This document shows, in pieces, positions 14,779 through 23,053 of a stretch of DNA of 44,943 nt (its first letter is position 1; each line of letters opens with the position of its first letter). The stretch is from assembly GCF_014648195.1 (NCBI RefSeq), contig NZ_BMQQ01000001.1, positions 42,929 through 87,871 of the forward strand, in the 5' to 3' direction. A program made the position numbers and the translations under genes. A model generated the notes under the pieces. It did not search any database. It was given only the letters and a program-made list of their open reading frames with translations, and had not been told where the DNA came from. The stretch is from Streptomyces purpureus. GTDB taxonomy: Bacteria; Actinomycetota; Actinomycetes; Streptomycetales; Streptomycetaceae.

Positions 14779-15689
14779 CGGATACCCAGCAGCCGCGCCC
14801 CGACGCCGCCGTGCGCGCCACCCTCGACAAGGCCGCGCACGAGAACTTCCCCGTGGCCCCCTTCTTCCTCCCGCGCGCCTGGCGCGACGACCTCATGGCC
14901 GTCTACGGCTACGCCCGCCTCGTCGACGACATCGGCGACGGCGACCTCGCCCCCGGCGGCGCCGACGCCCGCCACCTCGGCGTCGACCCCCGCCACGCCG
15001 ACCCGCTCACCCTGCTCGACGCCTTCGAGACGGACCTCCGGCGTGTCTTCGCCGCCGACGACACCCCGCACCACCCTCTGCTGCGCGCCCTCGTCCCCAC
15101 CGTGCGCCGCTGCGGGCTGACCCCCGAGCCCTTCCTCGGCCTGATCGCCGCCAACCGCCAGGACCAGCTGGTCAGCCGCTACGAGACCTACGACGACCTG
15201 GTCGCCTACTGCGAGCTCTCGGCCAACCCCGTCGGCCGGCTCGTCCTCGGCATCACCGGCACTTCGAGCCCGGAGCGGCTGCGCCACTCCGACGCCATCT
15301 GCACGGCCCTGCAGATCGTCGAACACCTCCAGGACGTCGCCGAGGATTTCGGCCGCGACCGTGTCTATCTGCCCGCCGAGGACATGAAGCGTTTCCATGT
15401 CACCGAGGCCGACCTGGCCCGGCCCACCGGGGGCGCGTCGGTGCGCGCGCTGGTCGCCTTCGAGGCCGAACGCGCCCGGAACCTGTTGAATGAGGGCACA
15501 CCGCTGGTGGGTAGCGTCCACGGCAGGCTGCGTCTGCTGCTCGCGGGGTTCGTGGCCGGAGGGCACGCCGCCCTCGACGCCGTCGCCGCCGCCGGACACG
15601 ACGTACTGCCCAGGCCTCCCAAGCCCACCAAGCCGAGGCTGATGCGCCGCGCGGGAGCCGTCCTGCGACAAGCGCGGAGAGAGGGGTGA
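14775..15689 (+). CDS. hpnC: hydroxysqualene synthase HpnC
   Basis: A 304-residue trans-isoprenyl (squalene/phytoene synthase fold) enzyme. In the known three-step route HpnD makes presqualene diphosphate, HpnC turns it into hydroxysqualene, and HpnE reduces that to squalene. Both Asp-rich sites are visible: RLVDDIGD (~48-55) and EHLQDVAEDFGRDRVYLP (~178-195). The C-terminus (PKPTKPRLMRRA) is basic. It starts at GTG, overlapping the small upstream ORF by GTGA, and ends overlapping hpnD the same way. The assignment as HpnC rather than HpnD rests on order and on VEHLQDVAEDFGRDR. Confidence 0.93.
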   Translation: MTDTQQPRPDAAVRATLDKAAHENFPVAPFFLPRAWRDDLMAVYGYARLVDDIGDGDLAPGGADARHLGVDPRHADPLTLLDAFETDLRRVFAADDTPHHPLLRALVPTVRRCGLTPEPFLGLIAANRQDQLVSRYETYDDLVAYCELSANPVGRLVLGITGTSSPERLRHSDAICTALQIVEHLQDVAEDFGRDRVYLPAEDMKRFHVTEADLARPTGGASVRALVAFEAERARNLLNEGTPLVGSVHGRLRLLLAGFVAGGHAALDAVAAAGHDVLPRPPKPTKPRLMRRAGAVLRQARREG

Positions 15690-16636
15690 GCCGGACCGTG
15701 GAGGGACAGACGGACATGACCGCGCCGGTCCAGGCCGCGTACAGCTACTGCGAGGCCGTCACCGGCGCACAGGCGCGCAACTTCGCGTACGGGATCCGGC
15801 TGCTGCCCACCGAGAAGCGGCAGGCCATGTCGGCGCTGTACGCCTTCTCGCGCCGGGTCGACGACATCGGCGACGGCGCGCTCGCCATGGACGCCAAGCA
15901 CGACCGGCTCGAATCCACCCGCGGTCTCCTCGACCGGATCCGGCGGGGCGCCGTCGACGAGGACGACACCGACCCCGTCGCCGTCGCCCTCGCGGACGCC
16001 GCCCGCCGCTTCCCCATCCCGCTCGACGGCCTCGACGAACTCATCGACGGCGTCCTCATGGACGTACACGGCGAGACCTACGAGACCTGGGACGACCTCA
16101 AGGTGTACTGCCGGTGTGTCGCCGGCGCGATCGGCCGGCTCTCCCTCGGCGTGTTCGGCACCCAGCCCGGCGCGCCGGGCGCGGAGCGCGCCGCAGAGTA
16201 CGCCGACACCCTCGGCCTCGCCCTCCAGCTGACGAACATCCTGCGGGACGTCCGCGAGGACGCCGCGAGCGGCCGTGTCTACCTGCCGGGTGACGATCTC
16301 GCCAAATTCGGCTGCTCCGACGGCTTCCGCACCGCCACCCCCGCCCCCGGCGCCGACTTCACCGGCCTCGTCCACTTCGAAGTGCGCCGCGCCCGGGCCC
16401 TGTTCGCCGAGGGCTACCGCCTGCTGCCCATGCTCGACCGGCGCAGCGGCGCCTGCGTCGCCGCGATGGCCGGGATCTACCGCCGCCTGCTCGACCGCAT
16501 CGAACGCGACCCGGAGGCGGTCCTGCGCGGCCGCGTCTCACTGCCGGGCCGGGAGAAGGCGTACGTGGCGGTGCGCGGCCTGTCCGGCCTGGACGCCCGC
16601 ACGATGTCCCGCCAGACGATCAGGAGGCGCGGCTGA
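15686..16636 (+). CDS. hpnD: presqualene diphosphate synthase HpnD
   Basis: A 316-residue squalene/phytoene-synthase fold enzyme condensing two farnesyl diphosphates to presqualene diphosphate. The Asp-rich motifs are RRVDDIGDG (~57-65) and LRDVREDAASGRVYLP; YSYCEAVTG near the N-terminus and RNFAYGIRLLP are typical. I take the GTG at 15686, which overlaps the hpnC stop (GTGA); the ATG at 15716, with GGAGGG ten bases upstream, is a good alternative and would shorten the protein by ten residues. Its stop shares bases with the next small ORF (TGATG). Confidence 0.93.
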   Translation: MSRTVEGQTDMTAPVQAAYSYCEAVTGAQARNFAYGIRLLPTEKRQAMSALYAFSRRVDDIGDGALAMDAKHDRLESTRGLLDRIRRGAVDEDDTDPVAVALADAARRFPIPLDGLDELIDGVLMDVHGETYETWDDLKVYCRCVAGAIGRLSLGVFGTQPGAPGAERAAEYADTLGLALQLTNILRDVREDAASGRVYLPGDDLAKFGCSDGFRTATPAPGADFTGLVHFEVRRARALFAEGYRLLPMLDRRSGACVAAMAGIYRRLLDRIERDPEAVLRGRVSLPGREKAYVAVRGLSGLDARTMSRQTIRRRG

Positions 16637-16725
16637 TGCTCCCCATCCCCGTCCCCCCGGCCCGGGCAACCCGGATCCCCGGCGGCGCGTCCCTCACTGC
16701 GACGGTCAGAGAGGAGACCGCATGA
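16636..16725 (+). CDS. 29-residue peptide between hpnD and hpnE
   Basis: ATG at 16636 inside the hpnD stop (TGATG); stop at 16723-16725 inside the hpnE start (ATGA). AGGAGG at 16622-16627 precedes its ATG. The product is Pro/Arg-rich and contains GGASLTATV; as far as I recall, ASLTATV is the core of a small Streptomyces-only family (DUF6380), though I cannot check this. Exact stop-start fusion on both sides argues for a real translated cistron that couples hpnE to hpnD. No function is known. Confidence 0.55.
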   Translation: MLPIPVPPARATRIPGGASLTATVREETA

Positions 16726-18107
16726 GCGCGCCCGTGGCGGAGCAGCACGCCGTCGTCGTCGGCGGCGGGCTCGCCGGCATCACCGCCGCACTGCGGCTCG
16801 CCGACTGCGGCGTACGGGTCACCCTCCTCGAAGGCCGGCCCCGGCTCGGCGGGCTCGCCTTCTCCTTCCGGCGCGGTGAGCTCACCGTCGACAACGGCCA
16901 GCACGTCTACCTGCGCTGCTGCACCGCCTACCGCTGGTTCCTCGACCGCGTCGACGGCGCCGCCCTCGCCCCGCTCCAGGACCGCCTCGACGTACCCGTC
17001 CTCGACGTCGCCCACCCCCGCGGCCCCCGCCTCGGCCGGCTGCGCCGCACCGCGCTGCCCGTACCCCTGCACCTGGGCCGCAGCCTCGCCGCCTACCCGC
17101 ACCTGTCGCTCACCGAACGCGCCGCCGTCGCCCGCGCCGCGCTCGCCCTGAGGAAGCTCGACCCGGCCGACCCCGCCCTCGACGGCATCGACTTCGCCAC
17201 CTGGCTCGGCCGCCACGGCCAGTCCGCCCGCGCCGTCGAAGCCCTGTGGGACCTCATCGGTGTCGCCACCCTCAACGCCCCCGCCCCGCACGCCTCCATG
17301 GGCCTGGCCGCCATGGTCTTCAAGACCGCGCTCCTCACCGAGCCCGGCGCCGCCGACATCGGCTGGGCCCACGTCCCGCTCGGCGAACTCCACGACACCC
17401 GCGCCCGCAAGGCCCTCGACTCCGCCGGCGTCCGCACCGCCCTGCGCACCAAAGCCACCCGTATCTCCCGTACCGACGACGGCCGTTGGACGGTGGACGT
17501 ACCCGGCGAGCAGCTCACCGCCGACCAGGTCGTCCTGGCCGTACCGCAGCGCGAGACGCACGACCTGCTGCCCGACGGCGCCCTCGACGACCCCGGCAGC
17601 CTCCTCGACATCGGCACCGCGCCGATCCTCAACCTCCATGTCGTCTACGACCGCACGGTGCTGCGGCAGCCCTTCTTCACCGCCCTCGGCTCCCCGGTGC
17701 AGTGGGTCTTCGACCGCACCGACAGCTCCGGCCTGAAGGGCGGCGGCCAGTACCTCGCGGTCTCCCAGTCCGCCGCGCAGAACGAGATCGACACGCCCGT
17801 CGCCGAGCTGCGCGCCCGCTATCTCCCCGAGCTGGAACGGCTGTTGCCCGCCGCGCGCGGCGCCGGCGTACGGGACTTCTTCGTCACCCGGGAGCGGACA
17901 GCGACGTTCGCCCCCACCCCGGGCGTCGGCCGGCTCCGCCCCGGCGCCCGGACCCGCGCACCCGGCCTCCACCTGGCCGGCACGTGGACCGCCACCGGCT
18001 GGCCCGCGACCATGGAGGGCGCCGTACGCAGCGGCTTCACCGCCGCGGCCGCCGCGCTCACCGCACTCGGCCGCCCCCACGAACATCCGCTCAAGGAGGC
18101 GGCATGA
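16722..18107 (+). CDS. hpnE: hydroxysqualene dehydroxylase HpnE
   Basis: A 461-residue FAD-dependent amine-oxidase/phytoene-desaturase fold enzyme that reductively removes the hydroxyl group of hydroxysqualene to give squalene. The dinucleotide-binding motif is VVVGGGLAGITAALRL (~11-26), then the acidic strand end LLEGRPRLGG; the C-terminal FAD motif is LHLAGTWTATGWPATMEGAV. The ATG at 16722 has GAGGAG six bases upstream and overlaps the preceding tiny ORF; the 3' end overlaps the prenyltransferase gene by ATGA. Length is as expected for HpnE. Confidence 0.93.
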   Translation: MSAPVAEQHAVVVGGGLAGITAALRLADCGVRVTLLEGRPRLGGLAFSFRRGELTVDNGQHVYLRCCTAYRWFLDRVDGAALAPLQDRLDVPVLDVAHPRGPRLGRLRRTALPVPLHLGRSLAAYPHLSLTERAAVARAALALRKLDPADPALDGIDFATWLGRHGQSARAVEALWDLIGVATLNAPAPHASMGLAAMVFKTALLTEPGAADIGWAHVPLGELHDTRARKALDSAGVRTALRTKATRISRTDDGRWTVDVPGEQLTADQVVLAVPQRETHDLLPDGALDDPGSLLDIGTAPILNLHVVYDRTVLRQPFFTALGSPVQWVFDRTDSSGLKGGGQYLAVSQSAAQNEIDTPVAELRARYLPELERLLPAARGAGVRDFFVTRERTATFAPTPGVGRLRPGARTRAPGLHLAGTWTATGWPATMEGAVRSGFTAAAAALTALGRPHEHPLKEAA

Positions 18108-19204
18108 GCCTGATCACTGGAACTAGAGGAGAGACCGTGCCGACTGTGCCCCCGGTGAATCCGGCCGTCGACACCGCCGACGTCACCACGCTGCTGGAGC
18201 GCGGCCGTGCGCTGGCCACGCCCGTGCTCCGGGCCGCCGTCGACCGGCTCGCGGCGCCCATGGACACCGTCGCGGCCTACCACTTCGGCTGGATCGACGC
18301 CCAGGGCAACCCCGCCGACGGCGACGGCGGCAAGGCCGTCCGCCCGGCGCTCGCCCTGCTCTCCGCCGAGGCCGCCGGAGCCGCCCCCGAGGTCGGCATC
18401 CCGGGCGCCGTCGCCGTCGAGCTGGTGCACAACTTCTCGCTCCTGCACGACGACCTCATGGACGGCGACGAGCAGCGCCGCCACCGCGACACCGTCTGGA
18501 AGGTGCACGGCCCCGCCCAGGCCATCCTCGTCGGCGACGCGCTCTTCGCCCTCGCCAACGAGGTCCTGCTGGAGCTCGGCACCGTCGAGGCCGGCCGCGC
18601 CACCCGCAGGCTCACCACCGCCACCCGCAAGCTGATCGACGGCCAGGCCCAGGACATCTCCTACGAGCACCGCGAGACGGTCACCGTCGAGGAGTGCCTG
18701 GAGATGGAGGGCAACAAGACCGGCGCCCTGCTCGCCTGCGCCGTCTCCATCGGTGCGGTCCTCGGCGGCGCCGACGACCGCACCGCCGACAAGCTGGAGG
18801 AGTACGGCTACCACCTCGGCCTCGCTTTCCAGGCCGTCGACGACCTCCTCGGCATCTGGGGCGACCCCGAGTCCACCGGCAAGCAGACCTGGAGCGACCT
18901 GCGCCAGCGCAAGAAGTCCCTGCCGGTGGTCGCCGCGCTCGCCGCCGGCGGACCGGCCTCCCGGCGCCTCGCGGAACTGCTCGCCGCCGACGCCAAGAGC
19001 CAGGACTTCGCCAGCTTCTCCGAGGAGGAGTTCGCCACCCGCGCCGCCCTCATCGAGGAGGCCGGCGGCCGCGCCTGGACCTCCGAGGAGGCCCGCCGCC
19101 AGCACGCCGTCGCCCTCGCCGCCCTCGAAGAGGTCGACATGCCGCACCGCGTACGGGCGCAGCTGTCCGCGCTCGCCGACTTCGTCGTCGTACGGAAGAG
19201 ATGA
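18104..19204 (+). CDS. polyprenyl (probably farnesyl) diphosphate synthase
   Basis: A 366-residue trans-prenyltransferase supplying the C15 substrate for HpnD. The first Asp-rich motif is LLHDDLMDGD (~122-131) and the second AVDDLLGIWGD (~244-254); GGKAVRP near residue 70 binds isopentenyl diphosphate. The residues ahead of the first motif (HNFSLLHDD) are small and aromatic, as in short-chain synthases, consistent with a farnesyl product (inference). The ATG at 18104 overlaps the hpnE stop and follows AAGGAGG; a GTG at 18137, preceded by GAGGAG, is a second plausible start 11 codons downstream. Confidence 0.9.
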   Translation: MSLITGTRGETVPTVPPVNPAVDTADVTTLLERGRALATPVLRAAVDRLAAPMDTVAAYHFGWIDAQGNPADGDGGKAVRPALALLSAEAAGAAPEVGIPGAVAVELVHNFSLLHDDLMDGDEQRRHRDTVWKVHGPAQAILVGDALFALANEVLLELGTVEAGRATRRLTTATRKLIDGQAQDISYEHRETVTVEECLEMEGNKTGALLACAVSIGAVLGGADDRTADKLEEYGYHLGLAFQAVDDLLGIWGDPESTGKQTWSDLRQRKKSLPVVAALAAGGPASRRLAELLAADAKSQDFASFSEEEFATRAALIEEAGGRAWTSEEARRQHAVALAALEEVDMPHRVRAQLSALADFVVVRKR

Positions 19205-19220
19205 TCACGATCACCCTCAT

Positions 19221-19343
19221 ATGAGTTCGCAGTCGCCGGCCGGTGCCGCCTCCCGAGCGAGAGGCGGTCCACCGGCCGACGGCAGACCCGCACAGCAGCA
19301 TCACGCCATCGGCACGAAGACTGCAACGAAGGGGAAGCCATGA
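19221..19343 (+). CDS. possible 40-residue ORF ahead of shc
   Basis: ATG at 19221 and TGA at 19341-19343, overlapping the shc ATG (ATGA). The product is basic, low-complexity and rich in Ala/Gly/Lys, ending TKTATKGKP. No good ribosome site precedes it. It fills the 135-base gap between the prenyltransferase and shc, the widest gap in the operon. It may be a coupling cistron like the 16636 ORF or merely the untranslated leader of shc. Confidence 0.3.
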   Translation: MSSQSPAGAASRARGGPPADGRPAQQHHAIGTKTATKGKP

Positions 19344-21358
19344 CAGCGACGACCGACGGAAGCGCCGGGGCCGTGAGCCCCCGGGCGTCCTCGGCCAGCG
19401 ACATCACCACCGCACCCGCCGCGGACGGCATCCGCGCGGCCGCCGAGCGGGCCGCGGAACGCTCCGTCGCCCACCTCCTGGGCAGACAGGACACCGAAGG
19501 CTGGTGGAAGGGCGACCTGGAGACCAACGTCACCATGGACGCCGAGGACCTCCTGCTGCGCCAGTTCCTCGGCATCCAGGACGACGCCACGCTCCACGCG
19601 GCCGCCCTGCACATCCGCGGCGAACAGCGCGACGACGGCACCTGGGCCACCTTCTACGGCGGGCCGCCCGAACTCTCCGCCACCATCGAGGCGTACGTCG
19701 CACTGCGGCTGGCCGGCGACCGGCCCGACGATCCGCACATGGCCCGCGCCTCCGCGTGGATCCGCGCCCAGGGCGGCATCGCCGCGGCCCGGGTCTTCAC
19801 CCGGATCTGGCTCGCCCTCTTCGGCTGGTGGAAGTGGGACGACCTCCCCGAACTGCCCCCCGAACTGATCTTCCTGCCGCGGTGGTTCCCGCTCAACATC
19901 TACGACTTCGGCTGCTGGGCCCGCCAGACGATCGTGCCGCTGACCGTCGTCTCCGCCAAGCGGCCGGTCCGCCCCGCCCCCTTCCCGCTCGACGAGCTGC
20001 ACACCGACCCCCGGCTCCCGAACCCGCCCCGGCCCCTGGCCCCGGTGGCCAGCTGGGACGGCCTCTTCCAGCGCCTCGACAAGGCCCTGCACGCCTACCA
20101 CAAGGTCGCCCCCCGCCGACTGCGCCGGGCGGCGATGAACGTCGCGGCCCGCTGGATCGTCGAACGCCAGGAGAACGACGGCTGCTGGGGCGGCATCCAG
20201 CCCCCCGCCGTCTACTCCGTCATCGCCCTGTACCTCCTCGGCTACGACCTCGAGCACCCCGTGATGCGCGCCGGACTGGAGTCGCTGGACCGCTTCGCCG
20301 TCTGGCGCGAGGACGGCGCCCGCATGATCGAGGCCTGCCAGTCACCCGTCTGGGACACCTGCCTGGCCACCATCGCCCTCGCCGACGCCGGTCTCCCCGC
20401 GGACCACCCGGCGCTCGTCAAGGCCGCCGACTGGATGCTCGGCGAGGAGATCGTCCGGCCCGGCGACTGGGCCGTGCGCAGGCCCGGACTGCCCCCGGGC
20501 GGCTGGGCGTTCGAGTTTCACAACGACAACTACCCCGACATCGACGACACCGCCGAAGTCGTCCTGGCGCTGCGCCGGGTGCGCCACCACGACCCGGACC
20601 GCCTCGACGCCGCCGTCGCCCGCGGCGCCCGCTGGACCCTCGGCATGCAGTCGGCGAACGGCGCCTGGGGCGCCTTCGACGCCGACAACACCAGCCCCTT
20701 CCCCAACCGGCTGCCGTTCTGCGACTTCGGTGAGGTCATCGACCCGCCGTCGGCCGACGTCACCGCCCATGTCGTCGAGATGCTCGCCCACGAGGGCAAG
20801 GCCCAACATCCCAGCACCCGCAGGGCGGTCACCTGGCTGCTGTCCGAACAGGAGCCGAGCGGCGCCTGGTTCGGCCGCTGGGGCGTCAACTACGTGTACG
20901 GAACCGGCTCGGTGGTGCCCGCGCTCGTGGCGGCCGGACTGCCCGGCTCCCACCCCGCCCTGCGCAAGGCGGTCCGCTGGCTCGAATCCGTCCAGAACGA
21001 CGACGGCGGCTGGGGCGAGGACCTGCGCTCCTACCGGGAGGAGAAGTGGATCGGCCACGGCGCCTCCACCGCCTCCCAGACCGCCTGGGCGCTGCTCGCC
21101 CTCCTCGCGGCGGGGGAGAGGGAGTCCACGGCGGTCGAGCGCGGCATCGCCTGGCTGGCCACCACCCAGACCGAGGACGGTTCCTGGGACGAGCCGTACT
21201 TCACCGGGACCGGATTCCCCTGGGACTTCTCCATCAACTACCACCTGTACCGGCAGGTGTTCCCGCTGACGGCGCTCGGCCGCTATCTGCACGGCGATCC
21301 CGAGGTCGGAGGCCTGGCCGGCACCGCCCGGTCCGGCGCCCGCGGCGGGGCCCACTGA
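19340..21358 (+). CDS. shc: squalene-hopene cyclase
   Basis: A 672-residue monotopic membrane triterpene cyclase converting squalene to hopene/hopanol, the core step of the operon. The proton-donating DxDD motif is DIDD at residues 400-403 (NYPDIDDTAEVV). Several QW repeats are seen: QDTEGWW, QRDDGTW, QENDGCWGG, QSANGAWGAF, EQEPSGAWFG, QNDDGGWGE and QTEDGSWDE. The length is standard (about 630-680), with a variable 35-residue N-terminus. The ATG has AAGGGG six to seven bases upstream. The stop overlaps the next gene as TGATG. Confidence 0.97.
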   Translation: MTATTDGSAGAVSPRASSASDITTAPAADGIRAAAERAAERSVAHLLGRQDTEGWWKGDLETNVTMDAEDLLLRQFLGIQDDATLHAAALHIRGEQRDDGTWATFYGGPPELSATIEAYVALRLAGDRPDDPHMARASAWIRAQGGIAAARVFTRIWLALFGWWKWDDLPELPPELIFLPRWFPLNIYDFGCWARQTIVPLTVVSAKRPVRPAPFPLDELHTDPRLPNPPRPLAPVASWDGLFQRLDKALHAYHKVAPRRLRRAAMNVAARWIVERQENDGCWGGIQPPAVYSVIALYLLGYDLEHPVMRAGLESLDRFAVWREDGARMIEACQSPVWDTCLATIALADAGLPADHPALVKAADWMLGEEIVRPGDWAVRRPGLPPGGWAFEFHNDNYPDIDDTAEVVLALRRVRHHDPDRLDAAVARGARWTLGMQSANGAWGAFDADNTSPFPNRLPFCDFGEVIDPPSADVTAHVVEMLAHEGKAQHPSTRRAVTWLLSEQEPSGAWFGRWGVNYVYGTGSVVPALVAAGLPGSHPALRKAVRWLESVQNDDGGWGEDLRSYREEKWIGHGASTASQTAWALLALLAAGERESTAVERGIAWLATTQTEDGSWDEPYFTGTGFPWDFSINYHLYRQVFPLTALGRYLHGDPEVGGLAGTARSGARGGAH

Positions 21359-22008
21359 TGGCCGACGCGCCGGAGCCGTCCGGCCGCGCGGCGCCCCTGC
21401 TGGTCGCCTGCGCGCTCGGCATCGAACGGCTTGCCCTCCGCCGTGGCAGCGGCGGCGCGCCCGGCCCGGTGACCGTACTCCGTACGGGCATGGGGCCGGG
21501 CAACGCCCGGCGCGCCGTCACGGCCCGGCTGGCCGACCCCGCGCTGCGCGACGCCGCCGTCATCGCCTCGGGCTTCTGCGCGGGCCTCGCCCCCGGCATG
21601 CACCCGGGGGACCTGGTCGTCGCCGACGAGACCCGCGGCCCCGACGGCACCACCGTCTGCGACGCCACGGAACTCCTGGTCAGGTCGCTGAACCGGGCCC
21701 TGCCCACGCGCACGGTCCACACCGGCCCGCTGTCCGGGTCCGACCACGTCGTCCGCGGCCCCGAGCGGGCCGAGCTGCGTGCCACCGGCGCGATCGCCGT
21801 CGACATGGAGTCCGCCGCCACGCTCCGCGCCGCTCTGAGCGCCGGGAGCCGTCCGGTTGCGGCCGTCCGGGTGGTCGTGGACGCTCCAGAACATGAACTC
21901 GTCCGGATCAGCACGGTGCGCGGTGGAATATCGGCCTTCCGCGTTCTTCGTGCCGTCCTTCCCGCTTTCCATGAATGGCACCGTTCTTTGCTGCTCCCCA
22001 GGAGGTGA
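21358..22008 (+). CDS. hpnG: HpnG-like phosphorylase/nucleosidase
   Basis: A 216-residue protein of the purine/uridine phosphorylase superfamily. TGMGPGNARRAV and the nucleoside-binding AVDMESAATLRAA (~140-152) are the recognisable motifs. In hopanoid clusters HpnG removes adenine from adenosylhopane to give ribosylhopane, acting directly after HpnH, which is the next gene here. The ATG lies in the shc stop (TGATG). The ribosome site of hpnH (AGGAGG, 22000-22005) lies within its last codons. Short members of the family can be divergent, so the gene symbol rests mainly on context. Confidence 0.85.
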   Translation: MADAPEPSGRAAPLLVACALGIERLALRRGSGGAPGPVTVLRTGMGPGNARRAVTARLADPALRDAAVIASGFCAGLAPGMHPGDLVVADETRGPDGTTVCDATELLVRSLNRALPTRTVHTGPLSGSDHVVRGPERAELRATGAIAVDMESAATLRAALSAGSRPVAAVRVVVDAPEHELVRISTVRGGISAFRVLRAVLPAFHEWHRSLLLPRR

Positions 22009-22013
22009 GCCAG

Positions 22014-23036
22014 ATGGCCATGCCGCTCCGCCAGACCGTCCGGGTCGGGACCTATCTCTTTGAACAGAAGCTCCGCAAACGCGAGAAGTTTCCGCTGATC
22101 GTCGAGTTGGAACCGCTCTACGCCTGCAATCTGAAATGCGAGGGCTGCGGGAAGATCCAGCACCCGGCAGGCGTCCTCAAACAGCGTATGCCGGTCGCCC
22201 AGGCCGTCGGCGCGGTGCTCGAATCGGGCGCGCCGATGGTCTCCATCGCGGGCGGCGAGCCGTTGATGCACCCGCAGATCGACGAGATCGTGCGGCAGTT
22301 GGTCGCGAAGAAGAAGTACGTCTTCCTCTGCACCAACGCGCTGCTGCTGCGCAAGAAGATCGAGGACTTCACCCCCTCGCCCTTCTTCGCCTTCGCCGTC
22401 CACATCGACGGGCTGCGGGAGCGGCACGACGAGTCCGTCGCGAAGGAAGGCGTCTTCGACGAGGCGGTGGCGGCCATCAAGGAGGCCAAGCGCCGCGGCT
22501 TCCGGGTGACGACCAACTCCACCTTCTTCAACACCGACACCCCGCAGACCGTCATCGAGGTCCTCAACTACCTCAACGACGACCTGAAGGTCGACGAGAT
22601 GATGATCTCGCCCGCGTACGCCTACGAGAAGGCACCGGACCAGGAGCACTTCCTCGGTGTCGAGCAGACCCGCGAGCTGTTCCGCAAGTCCTTCGCGGGC
22701 GGCAACCGCCGGCGCTGGCGGCTGAACCACTCGCCGCTCTTCCTGGACTTCCTGGAGGGCAAGGCCGACTTCCCCTGCACGGCGTGGGCGATCCCGAACT
22801 ACTCGCTCTTCGGCTGGCAGCGGCCCTGCTACCTGATGAGCGACGGGTACGTGCCGACGTACCGACAGCTCATCGAGGAGACCGACTGGGACAAGTACGG
22901 CCGAGGCAAGGACCCGCGCTGCGCCAACTGCATGGCGCACTGCGGCTACGAACCGACCGCCGTCCTCGCCACCATGAGCTCCCTGAAGGAGTCCCTGCGC
23001 GCGGCCCGCGAGACCGTCTCGGGAAGCCACGGGTGA
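22014..23036 (+). CDS. hpnH: radical SAM adenosylhopane synthase HpnH
   Basis: A 340-residue radical SAM enzyme that joins the 5'-deoxyadenosyl radical to diploptene, starting the C35 side chain. The CxxxCxxC cluster motif is Cys38, Cys42 and Cys45 (CNLKCEGC); the SAM-binding GGEPL follows, and the C-terminal extension has further cysteines ([13 protein letters not shown]), as in HpnH. The start ATG at 22014 is set by AGGAGG eight bases upstream; an ATG at 21975 in the same frame would add 13 unrelated residues inside hpnG. The stop overlaps a GTG that could start dxs. Confidence 0.95.
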   Translation: MAMPLRQTVRVGTYLFEQKLRKREKFPLIVELEPLYACNLKCEGCGKIQHPAGVLKQRMPVAQAVGAVLESGAPMVSIAGGEPLMHPQIDEIVRQLVAKKKYVFLCTNALLLRKKIEDFTPSPFFAFAVHIDGLRERHDESVAKEGVFDEAVAAIKEAKRRGFRVTTNSTFFNTDTPQTVIEVLNYLNDDLKVDEMMISPAYAYEKAPDQEHFLGVEQTRELFRKSFAGGNRRRWRLNHSPLFLDFLEGKADFPCTAWAIPNYSLFGWQRPCYLMSDGYVPTYRQLIEETDWDKYGRGKDPRCANCMAHCGYEPTAVLATMSSLKESLRAARETVSGSHG

Positions 23037-23053
23037 AAAAGGGGGGCTGGAGC

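Noticed and set aside
16620..18086. Antisense open frame opposite hpnE
   Set aside because: Composition is typical of a GC shadow and no motif is visible; hpnE is certain on the other strand.
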